Shown one piece after another: positions 8,901 through 9,692 of a DNA stretch of 9,692 nucleotides; position 1 is the stretch's first letter; each line of letters opens with the position of its first letter. The translations under genes were made by a program, and so were the position numbers. The notes beneath the pieces are model-generated. The model was given only the letters and a program-made list of their open reading frames with translations. It did not search any database and had not been told where the DNA came from. The DNA is from Bacteroidota bacterium (lineage in GTDB: Bacteria > Bacteroidota > Rhodothermia > Rhodothermales > Bin80), in the NCBI GenBank assembly GCA_026702635.1, contig JAPPBZ010000095.1, positions 1 through 9,692 on the forward strand, read 5' to 3'.

Positions 8901-9221
8901 AGGCCTCTTCGGCACAATCGCATATCCACCAGATTGCAGCTTCGCTGCAAGGGCTCCTTCTTCTGTATACAGGTGCAGGTCCGCTTCACGTGCATTGTCA
9001 TCGGGACCATGACAGGCGTAGCACCGATCTGACAATAGTGGTTGAATATGGAAATTATAATCAACACGCTCCGGGAGACGGGCACGTATATCGGGATCTG
9101 ATTCGAGGTTCGTTGAGCAGGCTCCAACGAGCAGCAGGATGCAGAGTGGCGTTAAGCGGATCAGAGATTTACCACTTGGCTGCACAAAGAAAAGGTTGAT
9201 AGAGTCAAAGCCCGATCGCAT
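5985..9221 (-). CDS. PSCyt1-DUF1549-LamG-DUF1553 lipoprotein (planctomycete-type cytochrome domain protein)
   Basis: A 1,078-residue envelope protein of the PSCyt1/PSCyt2/PSD1 group; biochemical role unresolved. Numbering from ATG 9221, a hydrophobic segment ends in a lipobox (LLLVGAC, C35), so a Sec-exported lipoprotein is predicted. Residues ~55-150 are the PSCyt1 cytochrome-like domain with haem motif CYACH (C67, C70, H71). Residues ~178-385 are DUF1549 (IDRFVLARIEREG, LDLTGLPPT, RYADSHGYHADG) and contain a second motif, CARCHDHKFDP (C357, C360, H361). Residues ~450-670 form a LamG/concanavalin-A-like domain (SYFPFDQTSG, FSVAVWIRPD, DDWTHTAFTYDG, MGDMDELKIYAR), suggesting carbohydrate binding. 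A charged helical linker (~690-725) leads into DUF1553 at ~760-1060 (VNRYWMMFFEQGLV, SATYRQSS, RRQNTNTPLQALVLMNDP). A TTG at 9248 would add nine residues; neither start has a strong ribosome binding site. The DUF1501 gene lies immediately downstream and is the likely functional partner. Confidence 0.93.
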   Translation of the reverse strand: MRSGFDSINLFFVQPSGKSLIRLTPLCILLLVGACSTNLESDPDIRARLPERVDYNFHIQPLLSDRCYACHGPDDNAREADLHLYTEEGALAAKLQSGGYAIVPKRPGRSELMRRITSSDPETVMPPPESNLALSDYEIALINRWIEQGAEWKPHWAFIPPTLPPIPSVQDDMWPENDIDRFVLARIEREGLVPSEESDQERLLRRVTLDLTGLPPTLEEIDDFLSDNTPGSYERVVDRLLDSEAYGERMATEWMDLSRYADSHGYHADGIRTMWPWRDWVIKAFNENMPYDEFVTWQLAGDLLPNATREQILATGFHRNHPMTAEGGVIDEEYRLEYVAERTNTTAQAFLGLTMECARCHDHKFDPVSQAEYFQLSAFFNNVNELGMTGDDGNAGPLLMMPTPEEETVLEQKRDRIEHLETALNARAEEIKQKGLHADVPIPGNVPDSELVSYFPFDQTSGEVTPNMAPGGKEGKTGGGTLTSVEGQLGKAANFDSDYDFLQVDEAGNFERIDPFSVAVWIRPDTSGAYTRIVGNAFHKNTYWRGWEVYLDSLNHLSVRLIHALPHNYLHVRSNEPVAVDDWTHTAFTYDGSSRADGVQLYLQGQRVPARIEYDNLYKSILPVDGLYKPTSRPMRIGRSYRAFGGDDGIFMGDMDELKIYARQLTASDIAILANTSVQGDELAVFLNYYDQHYRELLRELKEARAEEEAAVSEVMEVMVMEEMDEPRPTHVLERGLYDQPREQVSPGTPLVLGSLSDDVPPTRLGLAQWLFSPEQPLTARVTVNRYWMMFFEQGLVSTPEDFGNQGALPSHPALLDYLAVSFVNSGYDLKALVKSIVMSATYRQSSLAPAELQELDPTNLLLARGPRHRLSAEMVRDNALAASGLLVNQVGGPSVKPYQPPGLWIEKGNFSQFLLHYKQDEGEALYRRSLYTFIRRTSPPPTMLVFDAPDRSTCFVRRQNTNTPLQALVLMNDPQFVEASRALAERVQREIPGDTALQIEHGFRLATGRHPSEKEVRLMTDLHAQEKVRFAEHPADIDSLFSVGELVADASLDRANTAALTMVAQLILNHDEAYTKR

Positions 9222-9260
9222 GATTGTGGAGAAATCGTGATTTGGCAAGAACGATGTCTT

Positions 9261-9302
9261 CTCAATAACAATATAAGGAAGTTAACAAGGAGAGTGATTC
9301 AA
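9261..9302 (-). promoter_or_regulatory. Candidate promoter region upstream of the DUF1553 gene
   Basis: Within the 132-169-base gap before the DUF1553 start, this is the most AT-rich stretch. On the minus strand it holds TTGAAT (9302-9297), TTGTTAAC (9288-9281) and TATATTG (9275-9269), the last resembling a degenerate Bacteroidota -7 element (TAnnTTTG). Spacing to the upstream TTG trinucleotides (24 or 10 bases) does not match the usual 19-21, so this is a position-based suggestion. The rest of the gap (9303-9379) shows no gene. Confidence 0.2.
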
Positions 9303-9376
9303 CACGGGCTCGCTTCGGCTGGCAGGACATAAGCATCCATCGGTCTGGAGGACGCTCTGTGTGATGTCCTACGCTC

Positions 9377-9397
9377 GGGCTAAATCCCGAATAGCCC
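9377..9397 (-). terminator. Inverted repeat at the end of the beta-barrel gene
   Basis: GGGCTA (9377-9382) and TAGCCC (9392-9397) are perfect 6-base inverted repeats with a 9-base loop, spanning the stop codon of the minus-strand beta-barrel gene. No T-tract follows on the minus strand, so it is a weak terminator candidate or possibly chance. Confidence 0.2.
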
Positions 9398-9692
9398 CCC
9401 TCCAAGTGCACTCAAACGGTAGGATAATCGCAGCATGACATAGCGGCCAAGTGTTTCCGTACGCTGCTCAGAGATGAAGCTCGCAGAATTATTGAAGGCT
9501 ACAGACAAGTTCTGGTTGAGCAGGTCCTTGATCTCAATTGCGACAGAGGCACGCTCATCCATGAACAGACGCTCAAAGGTAAGGTCAATCAGCGCCTTGT
9601 TCTGGACATCTCCAAACACATCCCGGTCGTATGTCTGATACCGAAATTCGGTACCGATTGTCCAATTGAATGCCGGGTGCCATTGTATATCG
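9380..9692 (-). CDS. Outer-membrane beta-barrel / TonB-receptor-like protein, C-terminal fragment (5' partial)
   Basis: The frame is open to the right edge and encodes the last 103 residues of a larger protein; a GTG at 9619 is internal and not a credible start. The fragment shows alternating polar/aromatic beta-strands typical of an outer-membrane barrel: NWTIGTEFRYQTYDRD, KALIDLTFERLF, and SVAIEIKDLLNQNLS, the last a common pattern in Bacteroidota beta-barrel and TonB-dependent receptor C-termini. The strand GRYVMLRLSYRLSAL matches the final strand of the outer-membrane beta-barrel family (Pfam OMP_b-brl_3 type, recalled not searched). After that strand a short Gly-rich tail ends the protein. 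Probable role is transport across, or function in, the outer membrane; the substrate cannot be inferred because the plug and most of the barrel lie outside the window. It is on the same strand as, and upstream of, the DUF1553-DUF1501 pair, separated by more than 130 bases, so co-transcription is possible but not shown. Confidence 0.8.
   Translation of the reverse strand, partial: DIQWHPAFNWTIGTEFRYQTYDRDVFGDVQNKALIDLTFERLFMDERASVAIEIKDLLNQNLSVAFNNSASFISEQRTETLGRYVMLRLSYRLSALGGGLFGI

Noticed and set aside
4522..9248. Planctomycetota origin of the whole window
   Set aside because: The DUF1553/DUF1501 pair suggests it, but the T9SS sorting tail and the Bacteroidota-type barrel C-terminus argue for Bacteroidota/Rhodothermota; I saw no composition change marking recent transfer.
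9350..9372. AGGAC/GTCCT inverted repeat in the 9249-9379 gap
   Set aside because: Only five base pairs with a 12-base loop and no T-tract; not distinguishable from chance.

Overview
The window reads as part of a bacterial chromosome from the Bacteroidota/Rhodothermota side of the tree, most likely a Rhodothermales- or Balneolales-like marine lineage. This is inferred from a C-terminal type IX secretion sorting domain, a Bacteroidota-style outer-membrane beta-barrel C-terminus, and a protein pair (PSCyt1-DUF1549-DUF1553 plus Tat-exported DUF1501) that is abundant in Planctomycetota and Verrucomicrobiota but also occurs in Rhodothermota-type genomes. Base composition looks even across the window, and I see no mobile element, CRISPR array, tRNA or rRNA.

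Left half, plus strand (2-4485): two coupled genes. The first is a 5'-truncated, multidomain GH13 alpha-amylase-family enzyme with a T9SS sorting tail. Its stop codon shares one base with the start of a membrane-anchored SGNH/GDSL-hydrolase-like protein that carries TPR repeats both inside and after the hydrolase fold. The first product is probably secreted or surface-bound; the second probably faces the periplasm.

Right half, minus strand (9692-4522): a 5'-truncated outer-membrane beta-barrel (TonB-receptor-like) C-terminus, a 132-base gap, then a two-gene operon. The operon encodes a ~1,080-residue lipoprotein (PSCyt1, DUF1549, a LamG-like domain and DUF1553, with two CxxCH motifs) and a Tat-signal DUF1501 protein whose reading frame abuts or overlaps it. 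The two halves converge at a 36-base gap holding a small palindrome that may act as a weak two-way terminator.

Together the genes fit an envelope and polymer-processing neighbourhood: extracellular alpha-glucan hydrolysis, an envelope SGNH enzyme, a cytochrome-like lipoprotein with a DUF1501 partner, and an outer-membrane barrel. A functional link between the two convergent halves is not demonstrated. No clearly new defence, mobile or RNA system is visible; the DUF1553/DUF1501 pair and the TPR-SGNH protein are the least understood parts.
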